Part shown: positions 35,601 to 43,700 of the stretch, piece after piece
Position numbering within the stretch: the stretch's first letter is position 1
Layout: every line of letters starts with the position of its first letter
Assembly: GCF_001413955.1 (NCBI RefSeq)
Contig: NZ_LCTZ01000002.1
Span: forward strand, 2,466,501 to 2,530,500
Source: Flagellimonas eckloniae
Lineage (GTDB): Bacteria; Bacteroidota; Bacteroidia; Flavobacteriales; Flavobacteriaceae
Direction of reading: 5' to 3'
DNA length: 64,000 bases
Position numbers and translations under genes: made by a program
Notes under the pieces: generated by a model
What the model saw: only the letters and a program-made list of their open reading frames with translations
Database searches by the model: none
Told to the model about the DNA's origin: nothing

Positions 35601-37185
35601 CCAAACTTGTATCCGTATCGTTACAATTCAAGGGAATGTCGGTTCCTGCATTTGCAGCCGTAGGTGTTAGAGCAACGGTAACATTAATAGCATCAGTGGC
35701 AACATCACAACCAGTTTGAATAGTTCCATCCAAAGCACTCCTAAAAAGTATGGTATATGTTCCCTCTATATCAAAGTCTATGTTTAAAGGAGTACTCCCG
35801 GTATTTAAAAAAGTACTGGCATCAATTAAAGTAGAACCACTTGGGCCACTTACAATGCTATAGGCATTTGTTCCATCTCCTGTTGAACTGAATGGTATAT
35901 CTACACTAGTTATTCCACAATCAGCAATTATATCTGCACCTCCTTCGGCCGGATTTGCAGTAATTGTAGGAGTCGTGGAATATTGAACAGTGGCAGTTGC
36001 TACATCACTACATAATGTTGTTGTGTTTTCTATAGTATAGGTAAACTCATAACTCTCATTTGAATCCAAACCACTAATCTGAGTGGTACTAGAGTTTGGG
36101 TTAAGTATATTTATACCAGTAGTAGAACCTCCAGTTTGTGTCCATGCAACGGTTTCTCCAGTAAATTGAGGTACAGAACCAACCAATGTGATCGTAGTAA
36201 TACCTGTATCACAAAAACGTATGTTATTATCTTCTATAGAAGCTGTGGATATATCTTGTGTGGCCTCATCTACAGTTATAGTTACTGTATCTTCTCCATT
36301 GGCGCAAGGACCGCTAACTGACCATCTAAAAACATAGGTTCCTTGAATAAGGTCAGAAACACCGGTAGTGTTGTTGTTAACATTTGCGATTGTGGGTGCG
36401 CTTGGACCACTAACAAAAGACCATGTTCCAACTTGCCCATTAATATTATTACCCCCAAAGCTTGCTCCCATGTTTGTGGACTGTGTTACAGCATAACAAT
36501 TGTCCAAATTTTGATCTCCCCCAGCATTTACAATTGATGCGCCTCCATAATTGGTAACGGTTATTGTAGATGAAGATTCACAGAACTGACCAGGAGCGTA
36601 ATCAGGCCCTGTAATTGTCCATTGTAAAGTCGTAACTCCTGCACTGTTTTCTGGTAAAGTCAAGCTTGTTGCAGGTGATGTAGGTGAATTAATGGTTACA
36701 CCTGCATTATTGCTCCCTATTATACTCCACTGCCCAGTCTCTCCTCCATTAAGGGGAGTGTTGGCATTGGTTACAATTGCTCCAGAATTGTCTGGGCAGG
36801 ATGCTATATCGTTACCTGCATTTGATATAGTAATTGGTTCTACAGTAATCTCAACATCCTGAAATGGTGTACTTCCGTCAGAACAAGTACCTGTCAACCT
36901 AAATATATAAGTATTACCTCCTACCAATCCAGTTATTTCTGTTGTAAGGTCAGATGGATCATCGATCAAAACCGATGGACCTCCTACTTGTGACCATGTT
37001 GGACCGCTCAAGATAGAACCTCCTGCAGTACCTGATAAATTAAATGTGCCTATGTTACTACAAATAGTTTCTGGTATACCCGCATTAATAGTACACTGTG
37101 CCTTACCAAATTGAAAAGAAGTGCATAAAAGGAAAAAGAAAAGAAGATTTTTATGCTTGTTGAGGTTTTGTAAAAACATATTCAT
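26626..37185 (-). CDS. Giant T9SS-secreted adhesin: about 15 PKD-like and 15 DUF11 repeats with type B CTD
   Basis: A 3519-residue protein with N-terminal signal (hydrophobic NLLFFFLLCTSFQFGKA). Residues ~30-1420 hold about 15 PKD/Ig-like modules of ~90 residues, most opening with a form of NAGPDQ...C and containing W[ST]Q[VT]xGP. Residues ~1425-3410 hold 15 DUF11 modules (about 125-145 residues), each opening like DLSLTKTVDNxxPNVGD and ending in an Asp-rich stretch such as DSTPNNDDGDQSEDDED. Residues ~3420-3519 are the gliding-motility-associated C-terminal domain (EFSPNGDGVNEFF, then YNRWGNIVYE). It should be exported by T9SS with the PorP/SprF neighbour and act as a long calcium-stabilised surface fibre. 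The partner is unknown. Confidence 0.92.
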   Translation of the reverse strand: MNMFLQNLNKHKNLLFFFLLCTSFQFGKAQCTINAGIPETICSNIGTFNLSGTAGGSILSGPTWSQVGGPSVLIDDPSDLTTEITGLVGGNTYIFRLTGTCSDGSTPFQDVEITVEPITISNAGNDIASCPDNSGAIVTNANTPLNGGETGQWSIIGSNNAGVTINSPTSPATSLTLPENSAGVTTLQWTITGPDYAPGQFCESSSTITVTNYGGASIVNAGGDQNLDNCYAVTQSTNMGASFGGNNINGQVGTWSFVSGPSAPTIANVNNNTTGVSDLIQGTYVFRWSVSGPCANGEDTVTITVDEATQDISTASIEDNNIRFCDTGITTITLVGSVPQFTGETVAWTQTGGSTTGINILNPNSSTTQISGLDSNESYEFTYTIENTTTLCSDVATATVQYSTTPTITANPAEGGADIIADCGITSVDIPFSSTGDGTNAYSIVSGPSGSTLIDASTFLNTGSTPLNIDFDIEGTYTILFRSALDGTIQTGCDVATDAINVTVALTPTAANAGTDIPLNCNDTDTSLAGNPVTIGSSLWSQISGPNTASIDDPYAQNIMVSGLVPGTYVFQYAISGGNACSPSSEDTVTVSVASDTAVTTDAGLDQSICYGAPTQLDANTPPTSNLVGTWTVDTAPVGSTIVFEDENDPKTLVSGLDDPNETYIFLWTIANPNNATCPLPGTDTVTISTNANQGPTLADAGPDQCLASGLTSSTLAGNEPAVDENGTWTAVPATGITFDDVNQADTDITIAIEQSYLLTWTIAKNAPGCQSTSDEVEITIGDNAVANAGPDQTECQSVFTMDATASVGSSGIWTQVSGPGGYTFDDETSPTAQVTFTFSGQYIFEWTANNGSCSTDTDQVVLNVGIPPTTASVTTATETICSATTITLDGNPFNSDIETGYWTLLSGAPNTPTFSDINDPNAMIAGMVSGTYTFRWTIAGDSNCPTTFADKTVNVFVPADAGDDLELCQVQNFLLEATFGSTGTWTQVFGPGVLGAPGTPATISQNPVGSNVAEVSDIVFGSFYIFEFTTNYPGSTGCGNTSDQVRVESSGLPTVLPDAGPDQILCRGDLAIANQTTLAGNTPPDDVDEATWSFTEQPAGSTAVITDVNDPTSTLTGLTIPGTYILEWNFESGFCFNTSDVVRIEVYDVPVANAGLNQNNACELDAQLAADPPSGIAVGTWTLTGSPVGETLTIDDPNSPTSTLSNVTALGTYELTWTVGYDGVTFPSPPSPSACEPVSDTMEIIFTANPPSNAEAGPDQEFCAATQTNMAASVIAVGTGTWTQTAGPGFGGALGTLANIVTPNSETTLIDTLEPGTYEFTWTVISGGCSETDTMEVVIYADPISTDAGPNQSLNQFSTITLAADAPIAGIGVWTQVSGPTTVGFVNENDPNTEVFGANSGTYVFQWTVSNGTCTPVSDTVQISLIGVDLELTKSVLPTSANPGDIVTFTLDVFNNDGSSAADATGVAVRDVIPSGYTLVPGTVSNAGVFNPGDLSITWSNLSILNGATTSLTFDVTVNIPTGTTDEYVNIAEITANDTFDIDSTINNGLTGEDDQDSAEVNVNTSDLRLRKRVSSASSTTPNVGDTVVFELTVFNAGPDAATNITVEDIVPSGYTITTINDGGIESGGTISWDIASLISGNTTVTYEVTVDAPTGALNEYVNTAQITSSDQYDPDSEPNNDDGDQSEDDEASVTITTPETTDVELEFLVSDTSPKVDDVVTFTINLSNQQGVDATGISVVNTLPIGYGSITAIDNSGVYNAGSGTITWTGLDVDLGTNSTVLTFQATVLEPTGAAGEYTNVSEVTASDQFDIDSTPNNDTGNQSEDDEDAVSIAIPEVADLSISKSIIVGTASPNVGDVLTFELIISNSGTDNATGVSVEDILPVGFTLTTVNSGGSIIGNNATWSGLFVPSSGNIALTYQASVNTPTGASGEYTNSAQITASEQFDPDSDPTVGTGTDDLGDTIADDDETSLTITPQIANLSVDKSVSDTTPDVGDTVTFTVQVDNAGPSIATNVSIEDQVPSGYTIVGGSVSNGGIFNLGGSEVIWNLASVPLTGTTLTYQVTVNAPTGTVGEYENVAQITAADQYDSNSTPNNDDGDQSEDDEDVQTVTPTVSDLSLVKDISAASSATPNVGDTVVFELTVTNAGPDTATNIVLEDIVPSGYTLGTINNGGSAIAGTFLTWNITSLAVGSTTVSYEVTVNAPTGTTDEYLNTAEIAVVDQYDPDSDPGNDDGDQDEDDEDFFVVIPQVADLELEILASNTTPEVGDVVTFTINLSNLGDDAASGISIENLVPPGYGNISGISNGGTFSLISDIITWSGLTVPLGTNTTILTFNAEVLTPTGASGEFTHIAEVTASDQFDVDSTPNNDDGDQSEDDEDAITAAPIQADLSLTKIVVDNDLTPSVGEEISFEITVSNSGPADATNVVVTDQLPTGFDYVLYSATEGTYNETTGAWQVGTLAGGASETIIIDALVNDSGVYTNTAQITASDAFDIDSTPSNGVSAEDDQDEVTITPVALVDISLTKDVDNSNPDVNTNIVFTLTVSNAGPSNATSVQVTDLLPSGFTYVSDDSGGDYTSGTGIWDVGALASGVIETLNITATVNVTGSYINVAEVTAQDQTDSDSTPNNNVAGEDDQDEIMVNPRPLVDISVTKTADNLTPNVGEQIVFTVSVFNDGPSDATNVVVTDFLESGYEFVSAVPSNGVYEPLNGSWTIGNLDNATSENIIITANVLPNGDYTNIAELTDLTETDIDSEPANNDDTEDDQQTIEPVPVLVSDLVLRKSVDILSPLVGEEVIFNISITNEGPNDVTGVEVLDLLPDGYTYVSNNRTAGVYTPGTGIWELNGVIPNGTTETMNIVAMVNPSGDYFNVVEVLSSSNFDPNSIPNNNNVFENDQDSAGTTPIPAADLALDKTVDNESPDVGSNVTFTVTLTNEGPSDATSVVVSDVLPSGYTYLSDDSGGTYSDASGLWNVGTIVGGSSIDLNITAQVNATGDYVNVAEVITSIQQDPDSTPGNNILTEDDQDEQSVIPRSVTDISISKTADNLSPSVGDQIVFTITVNNAGPNDASGLVIEDLLASGYNFVSAITSSGVYDNITGAWALPTITNGASETLQITALVLSSGDYRNTAELTALDTFDPDSTPDNNLNSEDDQDTIVPVPDGLSDLSLTKTVDNPTPNIGDVVEFTVSVSNDGFSDATGVVITDLLPSGYTYQSHITTAGIYSSSTGVWSINGAIFNQTTETLVVLATVNEPTGTTDEYLNIAVISASDLADPDSNPNQGVDVDDLSDGLDDDDEAIAFVTPQTTDIALTKNVDNTSPNIGDQVNFTITVINQGNVTATNIGIEEQLPQGYRLITSQASIGVYDEISGFWELDTLDALGTASLQLTVEVLDINDYTNTASLAYVDQLDTDSSNDSDQASVEPSCLIIYNEFSPNGDGVNEFFKIDCISRYPNNLLQVYNRWGNIVYEQRSYNNDWDGTSNGRATVQKGDLLPVGTYYYVLDLGDGSEPRTDWLYINR
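26920..32905 (-). repeat. 15 tandem DUF11 coding repeats
   Basis: Within the giant gene, about 6 kb consists of 15 units of roughly 370-440 bp. The parts coding for the Asp-rich linker are most alike, recurring for example near 30040, 30455, 30865, 31690 and 32115. The units are diverged at the DNA level, so this is old duplication rather than recent slippage, but recombination between them could change the length. Confidence 0.8.
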
Positions 37186-37224
37186 AGTCGAGAAAATGAG
37201 GTTTTCTTAAGATGTAAGAATATT

Positions 37225-37232
37225 CAAACATA
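37225..37232 (-). promoter_or_regulatory. Candidate -7 element of the adhesin operon
   Basis: On the minus strand this reads TATGTTTG, a perfect TAnnTTTG, 40 bp before the start codon of the giant adhesin. No good -33 TTG is seen. The remainder of 37233-37466 has no gene I can support. Confidence 0.4.
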
Positions 37233-37465
37233 TCTACTACCATCGACTAAAGGGAAAATATGTTGTATTTAAACGATCATTTGTTGTGAAACATGGGATA
37301 ATAGATGAAAGCTCAGCTCAATTATCAACATTTTCCGAATAATAAAATCAATGAACCTGCATAAATCAGGTAAAACATATATTCAAAACGTATTGATTAC
37401 AAGGAGGTTAGTTGGAAAATGAAAAGATTAAAACCAAAGAAAATTATAGCCAGGTTATGTCAACA

Positions 37466-37497
37466 AAAAAAGCCAAGATCTAAAATCTCGGCTTTTA
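37466..37497 (-). terminator. Terminator after tRNA-Leu
   Basis: AAAAGCC and GGCTTTT arms, extended by AGAT/ATCT with one mismatch, close on a 5-nt loop. On the minus strand a run of seven T follows. It lies 8 bp after the tRNA 3' end in the direction of transcription. Confidence 0.7.
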
Positions 37498-37504
37498 GTT
37501 GAAG

Positions 37505-37585
37505 TACTCGAGGTGGGAATCGAACCCACACTCCAAAGGAACTGGATTTTGAATCCAGCGCGTCTACCAGTTCCGCCACTCGAGC
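37505..37585 (-). tRNA. tRNA-Leu (anticodon CAA)
   Basis: An 81-nt cloverleaf on the minus strand. The 7-bp acceptor stem is GCTCGAG with CTCGAGT (a G-T first pair); the D-arm TGGCGGAACTGGTAGACGC is typical of leucine; the anticodon stem CTGGA/TCCAG encloses loop TTCAAAA, with anticodon CAA at 37549-37551. A short class II variable arm and a TTCGATT T-loop follow, then discriminator A. CCA is not encoded. It reads UUG codons. Confidence 0.95.
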
Positions 37586-37678
37586 ATTAATTTTTCAAAA
37601 GGACTGCAAAGCTAAAAAATAATTTCATTTACCACCAAAAATACCTGCATTAATCCTTTAGCAACCCGAATTAATTTT

Positions 37679-37686
37679 TAAATTTG
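37679..37686 (+). promoter_or_regulatory. Candidate -7 element of prs
   Basis: TAAATTTG, a perfect TAnnTTTG, 51 bp before the prs ATG. The -33 side is not clear. Confidence 0.45.
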
Positions 37687-37737
37687 CACCTCTTTTATAA
37701 AAAGGCACTTTAAAAAGCTAGTTAACAATAGATTGCA

Positions 37738-38679
37738 ATGTCATACCAAGTTCCAGAGCCAAAAATTTTCGCTTGTACCCAAAGTACGGTACTTGGTGAG
37801 AAAATCGCAGCTTCGTATGGTGCGGACTTGGGAAAAGTTCTTTTTTCAAGATATAGCGATGGGGAGTTTCAGCCTTCCTTTGAGGAATCCATAAGGGGTG
37901 CACGTATTTTTATCATTGGATCTACCAATCCAAGTTCAGAGAACCTGATGGAAATGTTGTTGATGATCGATGCTGCAAAAAGAGCATCGGCAAGACATAT
38001 TACCGCAGTTATGCCCTACTTTGGTTGGGCCAGACAAGATAGAAAAGACAAACCAAGGGTTCCTATAGCGGCAAAACTAATTGCCAAGATGTTGGAAACC
38101 GCAGGAGCTACAAGAATTATTACCATGGATTTGCATGCAGATCAAATTCAAGGTTTTTTTGAAAAACCAGTTGATCATCTGTTCGCTTCTACCCTATTTC
38201 TACCCTATCTGAAAAAACTAAATCTGGACAACCTTTGTATTGCATCACCAGATATGGGAGGGTCTAAGAGAGCCTATGCATATTCCAAGGCATTGGAGAG
38301 TGATGTGGTCATCTGCTACAAACAACGCGCAAAGGCCAATGTAATTTCACATATGGAACTAATTGGTGATGTAAATGGTAAAAATGTGGTATTGGTTGAT
38401 GATATGGTAGATACTGCCGGAACGCTGACCAAAGCTGCTGATCTTATGATGGAACGGGGTGCAAAAAGTGTACGTGCCATCACAACACATGGATTGTTGT
38501 CTGGGAACGCCTATGAAAAAATAGAAAAATCAAAGCTTTCAGAGCTTATAGTTACTGATTCCATCCCAGTTCAACAGGACCGAAAAAAAATAAAAGTATT
38601 GGGATGTGCCGACCTTTTTGCAGATGTTATGCACAGGGTTCATCACAACACATCAATATCATCAAAATTTTTAATGTAA
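37738..38679 (+). CDS. prs: Ribose-phosphate pyrophosphokinase
   Basis: The enzyme makes PRPP from ribose 5-phosphate and ATP in the cytoplasm, for purine, pyrimidine, NAD, His and Trp synthesis. At 313 residues it has the full class I length. Visible motifs: the KVLFSRYSDGEFQPSFEESIRG N-terminal segment, the ATP-loop region PYFGWARQDRKDKPR (about 93-107), the ITMDLHADQIQGFF active-site stretch (about 125-138), and the PRPP-binding loop VVLVDDMVDTAGTL (about 219-232). It is followed after 18 bp by rplY, an order common in Bacteroidota. Confidence 0.97.
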   Translation: MSYQVPEPKIFACTQSTVLGEKIAASYGADLGKVLFSRYSDGEFQPSFEESIRGARIFIIGSTNPSSENLMEMLLMIDAAKRASARHITAVMPYFGWARQDRKDKPRVPIAAKLIAKMLETAGATRIITMDLHADQIQGFFEKPVDHLFASTLFLPYLKKLNLDNLCIASPDMGGSKRAYAYSKALESDVVICYKQRAKANVISHMELIGDVNGKNVVLVDDMVDTAGTLTKAADLMMERGAKSVRAITTHGLLSGNAYEKIEKSKLSELIVTDSIPVQQDRKKIKVLGCADLFADVMHRVHHNTSISSKFLM

Positions 38680-38697
38680 ATCAATTTAATATATATA

Positions 38698-39345
38698 ATG
38701 AAGTCAATTACTATCAAAGGATCTCAAAGAGAAAGCGTAGGCAAGGCATCGACCAAGGCCTTACGTAATGCTGGAAAGGTCCCTTGCGTACTGTACGGAG
38801 GGGATAAACCATTGCACTTTTCAGCTGATGAACTAGCATTCAGACATTTAGTGCACACTCCTAACGCACACACGGCTGTGATTGAGTTGGAAGATGGACA
38901 AAAATTGGAAGCTGTTTTACAGGACATTCAATTTCATCCTGTAACGGATAAAATTCTTCACATAGATTTTTATCAATTGTTCAAGGACAAGCCTGTTACC
39001 ATAAATATCCCTATTCGTTTGGAAGGAAATTCCCCTGGTGTACGTAATGGTGGTCGTCTACTTTTTAGAAAAAGAAAGCTTTCCATTAAGGCATTGCCAG
39101 ATTTGCTTCCCGATTTTATCACCATAGATATTTCAAATCTAAGAATTGGGGGCACGATTGCCGTGGAAACACTATTAAGTGATGATTATACGATTCTACA
39201 CCCAGACAGTACAGCTGTTGTACAGGTGAAAGCTTCCAGAACATCTGTTGATGATGAGGAGGAAGAAGAAGAAACTGAAGGGGCTGAAGGTGTTGAAGGT
39301 GCTGCTGAAGGTGCTGAAGCGCCAGCCGCAGAAGCTACTGAGTAG
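38698..39345 (+). CDS. rplY: 50S ribosomal protein L25 / Ctc-type
   Basis: Binds 5S rRNA in the large ribosomal subunit. The 215-residue protein is of the longer CTC type: L25 beta-barrel domain (about 1-90, [29 protein letters not shown]), a C-terminal TL5-like beta domain (about 95-180, [19 protein letters not shown]), then an acidic low-complexity tail from about 184 that is almost entirely Glu, Gly and Ala. Such tails are seen in flavobacterial L25. Probably co-transcribed with prs. A terminator-like hairpin follows. Confidence 0.95.
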   Translation: MKSITIKGSQRESVGKASTKALRNAGKVPCVLYGGDKPLHFSADELAFRHLVHTPNAHTAVIELEDGQKLEAVLQDIQFHPVTDKILHIDFYQLFKDKPVTINIPIRLEGNSPGVRNGGRLLFRKRKLSIKALPDLLPDFITIDISNLRIGGTIAVETLLSDDYTILHPDSTAVVQVKASRTSVDDEEEEEETEGAEGVEGAAEGAEAPAAEATE

Positions 39346-39361
39346 TTTCACAATAAATCTT

Positions 39362-39406
39362 AAAGCATCCCTACTTTACATTCTTGTAGAGTTTTGGGAT
39401 GCTTTT
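39362..39406 (+). terminator. Terminator between rplY and pth
   Basis: AAAGCATCCC (39362-39371) pairs with GGGATGCTTT (39396-39405), with further pairing of CTTTACA and TGTAGAG inside the loop, then TTTTG. It ends the prs-rplY transcript and overlaps the pth promoter. Confidence 0.7.
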
Positions 39407-39415
39407 GTATTTTTG
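39384..39415 (+). promoter_or_regulatory. Promoter of pth
   Basis: TTG (39384-39386), 21 bp, then TATTTTTG (39408-39415), matching the Bacteroidota promoter form. The start of transcription would be near 39420, about 16 bp before the longer start codon. The promoter lies partly inside the preceding terminator stem. Confidence 0.5.
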
Positions 39416-39435
39416 GATAAAACGGAAACTTCTTT

Positions 39436-40065
39436 ATGTTCCAGTTTATTAAAACACTTTTTAGCACTCCAAAATCGTTATTAGAAGATACTGATATCAT
39501 GAAAAAATTCCTTATTGTCGGTCTTGGAAACATAGGATCTGAATATGAAGAGACCAGACACAATATTGGTTTTAAAATATTAGATTACCTATCTGAACAA
39601 GAAGGTTTTGTTTTTGAAAGTGCAAAACTGGGCACTGTTGCCACATTTAAACATAAAGGCAAGAGCATTTTGTGCCTAAAGCCATCCACATATATGAACT
39701 TAAGTGGCAAGGCCTTAAAATACTGGATGGAAAAAGAAAAAATTCCCCTAGAAAACATCCTGGTCATTACAGATGACCTTAACCTCCCTTTTGGCACGAT
39801 TCGTCTTAAATCAAAGGGTAGTGATGGCGGACATAATGGTCTAAAAGACATTCAAACCGTACTACAAACTTCTAAATACAATCGCTTTAGGTTTGGAGTT
39901 GGTTCAGAGTTCAGTAAAGGTAAACAGGTTGATTATGTACTGGGCAAATGGAATGCAGATGAGGTGGAACAACTTAAAGAACGTTTACAACAATCTACTA
40001 ACTTGGTTCGCTCATTTGTATTTTCAGGCATAAAAAACACCATGAACCAATTTAACGGCACTTAA
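39436..40065 (+). CDS. pth: Peptidyl-tRNA hydrolase
   Basis: Releases peptides from peptidyl-tRNA dropped off the ribosome. The 209-residue frame has the family core from KKFLIVGLGNIGSEYEETRHNIGF, where the catalytic His lies in TRHNIGF, then KPSTYMNLSG and VITDDLNLPFGTIRLKSKGSDGGHNGL. The core starts at a second ATG at 39499. The extra 21 residues (MFQFIKTLFSTPKSLL...) lie downstream of the predicted transcription start, so both starts are possible; similar short extensions are seen in flavobacterial homologues as I recall. The stop is 4 bp from the stop of the convergent lipoprotein gene. Confidence 0.95.
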   Translation: MFQFIKTLFSTPKSLLEDTDIMKKFLIVGLGNIGSEYEETRHNIGFKILDYLSEQEGFVFESAKLGTVATFKHKGKSILCLKPSTYMNLSGKALKYWMEKEKIPLENILVITDDLNLPFGTIRLKSKGSDGGHNGLKDIQTVLQTSKYNRFRFGVGSEFSKGKQVDYVLGKWNADEVEQLKERLQQSTNLVRSFVFSGIKNTMNQFNGT

Positions 40066-40068
40066 TAA

Positions 40069-40755
40069 TCAGAATACTTTAAATTCAAAAACTCCGGAAT
40101 CTGATGTATTTCCTTCGGAATCTGTTGTTATTACTCTCCAAAAGTAAACGGTATTGGATTCAACACTTGCGGCAAGCTCCATTATACTAGAGTTGGTTGT
40201 TCCAAGTGATGTGAGAGGTGGGTTTTGATCCGCGAAAAACACTTCGAAGGATTCAATATCATTTTCAACATCTGCACCAATCCATATTAAATCAACCTCA
40301 TTCGCAATGCTTTTTTGAACCGTTGAACCAGAAATTGGACTAACCAATTGTGCAGGAAACGGGGCATATGTGGTTTGAGCTCCCGAATTGTAAAATAGCC
40401 ATGTCTCACTGCTAGCTATCTGATCGGAATCTGAATTGATTGATGTGACTGACCACGAAAAAGGTGCTCCCTTGGCTATGGATAAACTCGCGGAGGTTGC
40501 AGCGGTAGAAATTGTCTGTGGCATATTAGTATCCAAATTCACAACGTTTAGGGAATAGGTCTCCGTATTTGCCGAAGACTGCCACTCAAACGTAACTTGG
40601 CTTAAAGTTTCATTCACGCTGACTCCGGTAGTGCATTCAGAATTTTCCAAAGGAAAAATCAAATCTGCGCCTTCAGGAGCTGGTGGTGGGTCATCATTTC
40701 CACCACAAGAAGAAAACAGGGCGAGCGCTATTAAGCTTAGAAAAAATTGCTTCAT
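40069..40755 (-). CDS. Lipoprotein with two fibronectin-III-like domains
   Basis: A 228-residue lipoprotein: signal MKQFFLSLIALALFSSC with the lipobox Cys at 17, then GGNDDPPPAPEG, a Pro-rich spacer common in flavobacterial surface lipoproteins. Two FN3-like beta-sandwiches follow (about 30-125 and 133-228), with VTFEWQSSANTETYSLNVV and FWRVITTDSEGN strands. Its ATG overlaps the stop of the metalloprotease gene by 4 bp (ATGA), so the two are translationally coupled. A role as partner, anchor or inhibitor of the protease is inferred from that coupling only. Confidence 0.75.
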   Translation of the reverse strand: MKQFFLSLIALALFSSCGGNDDPPPAPEGADLIFPLENSECTTGVSVNETLSQVTFEWQSSANTETYSLNVVNLDTNMPQTISTAATSASLSIAKGAPFSWSVTSINSDSDQIASSETWLFYNSGAQTTYAPFPAQLVSPISGSTVQKSIANEVDLIWIGADVENDIESFEVFFADQNPPLTSLGTTNSSIMELAASVESNTVYFWRVITTDSEGNTSDSGVFEFKVF

Positions 40756-43700
40756 TCTTTAATCAATTTAAATACTTCCTGTATTTCCGCACCTTGAATA
40801 TTCAAATAGTATATTCCTATTGGCAATAACGAAAAATCCATCTCAAGCTCATTTCCATTCACCCTCCTGTTAGTTTTAAGGATCAAACGTCCATCAGCCG
40901 AAAAAACTTGAACATCTACCTCTCCGACTAAACCATTTAGAAAGATTTTTGTATCACTACCAATGGGGTTAGGATAGACTATGGGTTTTGAGGATATAAA
41001 AAATGTCTCCTCATAACTTCCTTGACAAGGCAAATCAGTATACACTTTTAACGAATTGAGTCCGTTTTTTAGTTCTAGATTAATTTCCGATTCTTGGGTT
41101 TGTGTAACCAACCCATTCAATTCCACATTATAAAAATCACTACCATCCAATAAAAGTTCCAATGTGGTCCCATTTGCGACTGCAATTGTCGTTAACAATG
41201 CTGGTTCTGATATTATAATATTAAAACATACCTCTTGGTAGGTTATAGATCCATCTGTTCCTGTAATACACAAGGAATAATTTCCTGCCGTTAAATTCTC
41301 AAAAGTATGGGTGTCGGTGAAATCCACGTTCACGGGGGTTCCCCCGCCATCCAAAACAGCGGTATAGGTCAATGAAGTATCGGCAGCAGTTATCGCTACG
41401 GATCCATCATTGTTATTTCTGCAGGCTTCACTCTGTATTTGTACTGTAAAATTGTCCGAAGGAAATCTATTGATTGGACAGCCGTTTGTATCAACTTCAA
41501 CTCCTTTTGGAGTTCCTAAGCATAGATCATCACCATCATCAAAAACCCCATCTTCATCTTCATCTGGTCTAAACATTCCTTCTACACACACTTCCATTGA
41601 AAACGCCACCAATGACCCTCCATCTCCATTCGCAATATCCTGAACTTCCAATGTCCACTCACCCAAAACAGATTCGCCATTTAAGGACGCCAAGGAACCT
41701 AAGGGGCTTACCGTTCCTGAAATTGCAGGGTTTCCTGAGCATACTATGGTTGACCCATCATCATCAAAAATAGCATTTAGGTTATTTAAATCTGAACATG
41801 TATTGGAAATCAAGGCTACCTTGGTTCCTGATGGTGAAATTAAACTTATGGTCAAGTCTTCCAAATACGTATGTGTTAGTTCTAAGCTCACATTGATATC
41901 TGAAATGGGTAAATCCTCAAAAAACTGCACCGTTGTCGTAATTGTTGGCGTCCCTATACTGGAAATGGCTAAAGGAAGCCCGTTGGATTCCGCATTTTTA
42001 CAATCTACTTGTATGGTAGTAAAACTAAAAGGTGTTCCAAAAGTGCCAACTCCACAATTGTTCTGCGGTCTCACCCTCCAAAAATATTCTATTTCAGGCG
42101 CTAGGCCTGTTGGTTGATAAAAGTTATAGGGTGTAGTTTCTGATTCCACAATAGTTGTAAATCCTGAATCCGTTGCAATCTCAACATCATATGAAGTATA
42201 TAGTTCGTTAGCCTCCCAATTCAGTTCGGGGTTTACAGGTGTATTTAATTCTAGGTCCAAGGGCGATGTTAAAACTACATCTACAAATGTTCCATCATTG
42301 ATTGTAAGTGACAATGGGACATTTTTAGTTTCTGAGGTAGCCGTAGATATGATAGTAATTGTGTATTCCCCAGTTGCCACACCATTGGTATTGGAAATAG
42401 TAAGTAATACATCGGTATCATTGGCATCAGCTTGTGTTGGGGCAAAGGATGCTATTAACCCAGCAGGTAAATTTGCTGAAAAAGTTGATGTTTCACTAAA
42501 TCCGGAAAAAGCTTGGTATGTAAATGGAATTACAATATCATTCGGCTGGCATACATCAAAAGACAAGTCTTCAAAACTTAAAACTACTTGCGATTCTTCA
42601 ATGGAAAAATTTGTGGAATTAACTGCAAAAAAGATATTGTTGCTGGCCTTTATCATTATTCGGGCTTCACCGGTAACATTTCCTGGAATTTGTACATCTG
42701 CACTACCGTAGTTCAAAACATCCTCTGCCAAAGTAATGGGAAAGCTGTTTCCACCATCCAGGGATAAGAAAATATCCACCGTCTTGGCATCAACCGGTAA
42801 AATATTGGTATTGGCCACATCCCATGTGACCTGTTGAACAGAACCGGCTGCATAAGTCTCATTAGAAGCCTGAGAGGTAACAACGAACGGCCCGGCTGCA
42901 TTTATAACCTGCACATCCAGAACATCTGAAACCACTTGTCCACCTCCTAGGGCATTGTCCCTTACAGTAAGGGCAAATTTCAAATCTCGTTCTATCGTAG
43001 ACACTGTTTCCCAAGCACTATTGAACGGAGGGCTGGTCTGGGTTAAATTTCCGAGAGCGACACTGGACAGTTTTGGAAAATATCGAGTAGGATCCGTAGT
43101 TGGGGGCAATGATCTAAAATTAGCACCACTAGGATTTTCAGGGCCAAAAGTACTTGTAGTAACCACTCCATTGTCAATTTGTTCCCATGCATAGGTCAAT
43201 ACATCTCCAACATCACTATCAGTAGCCATACCTTCCAAAGCAAAAGCGGTCCCTTTTGGAATAATATAATCTCCCATTGGGGTTAAAACTGGTGGAGAAT
43301 TGGTTAAAGCAGTGGTCTGGGCACAAGAAACCGTTTGTAAGTAATCTGAGATTTGAAGAATGCTATTGTAATGAAAGTAATCATCGCCATTGCCGGCAAC
43401 GTTATTCCCTGGCACAATACCTGCATAACCCATAATTGTGGTTCCGCTGGCTGGTTCTGCCTGTACTCCGGTTCCTTCAGATTCAAAGGACCATGTATGG
43501 TTTGCTCCAAATTGATGGCCCAATTCATGGGAAACAAAGTCAAGATCAAATACATCTCCTTCCGGAACAAATGCAGATGAAAAGGCACTACCCTTTCTGT
43601 TGTCTGAACAAACTGATCCAATAAAACCTGCATTTCCATTATCCTGACCCTCATCGACCTTGTTTAGAAGGTGACCAACATCATAATTTTCCTCACCAAT

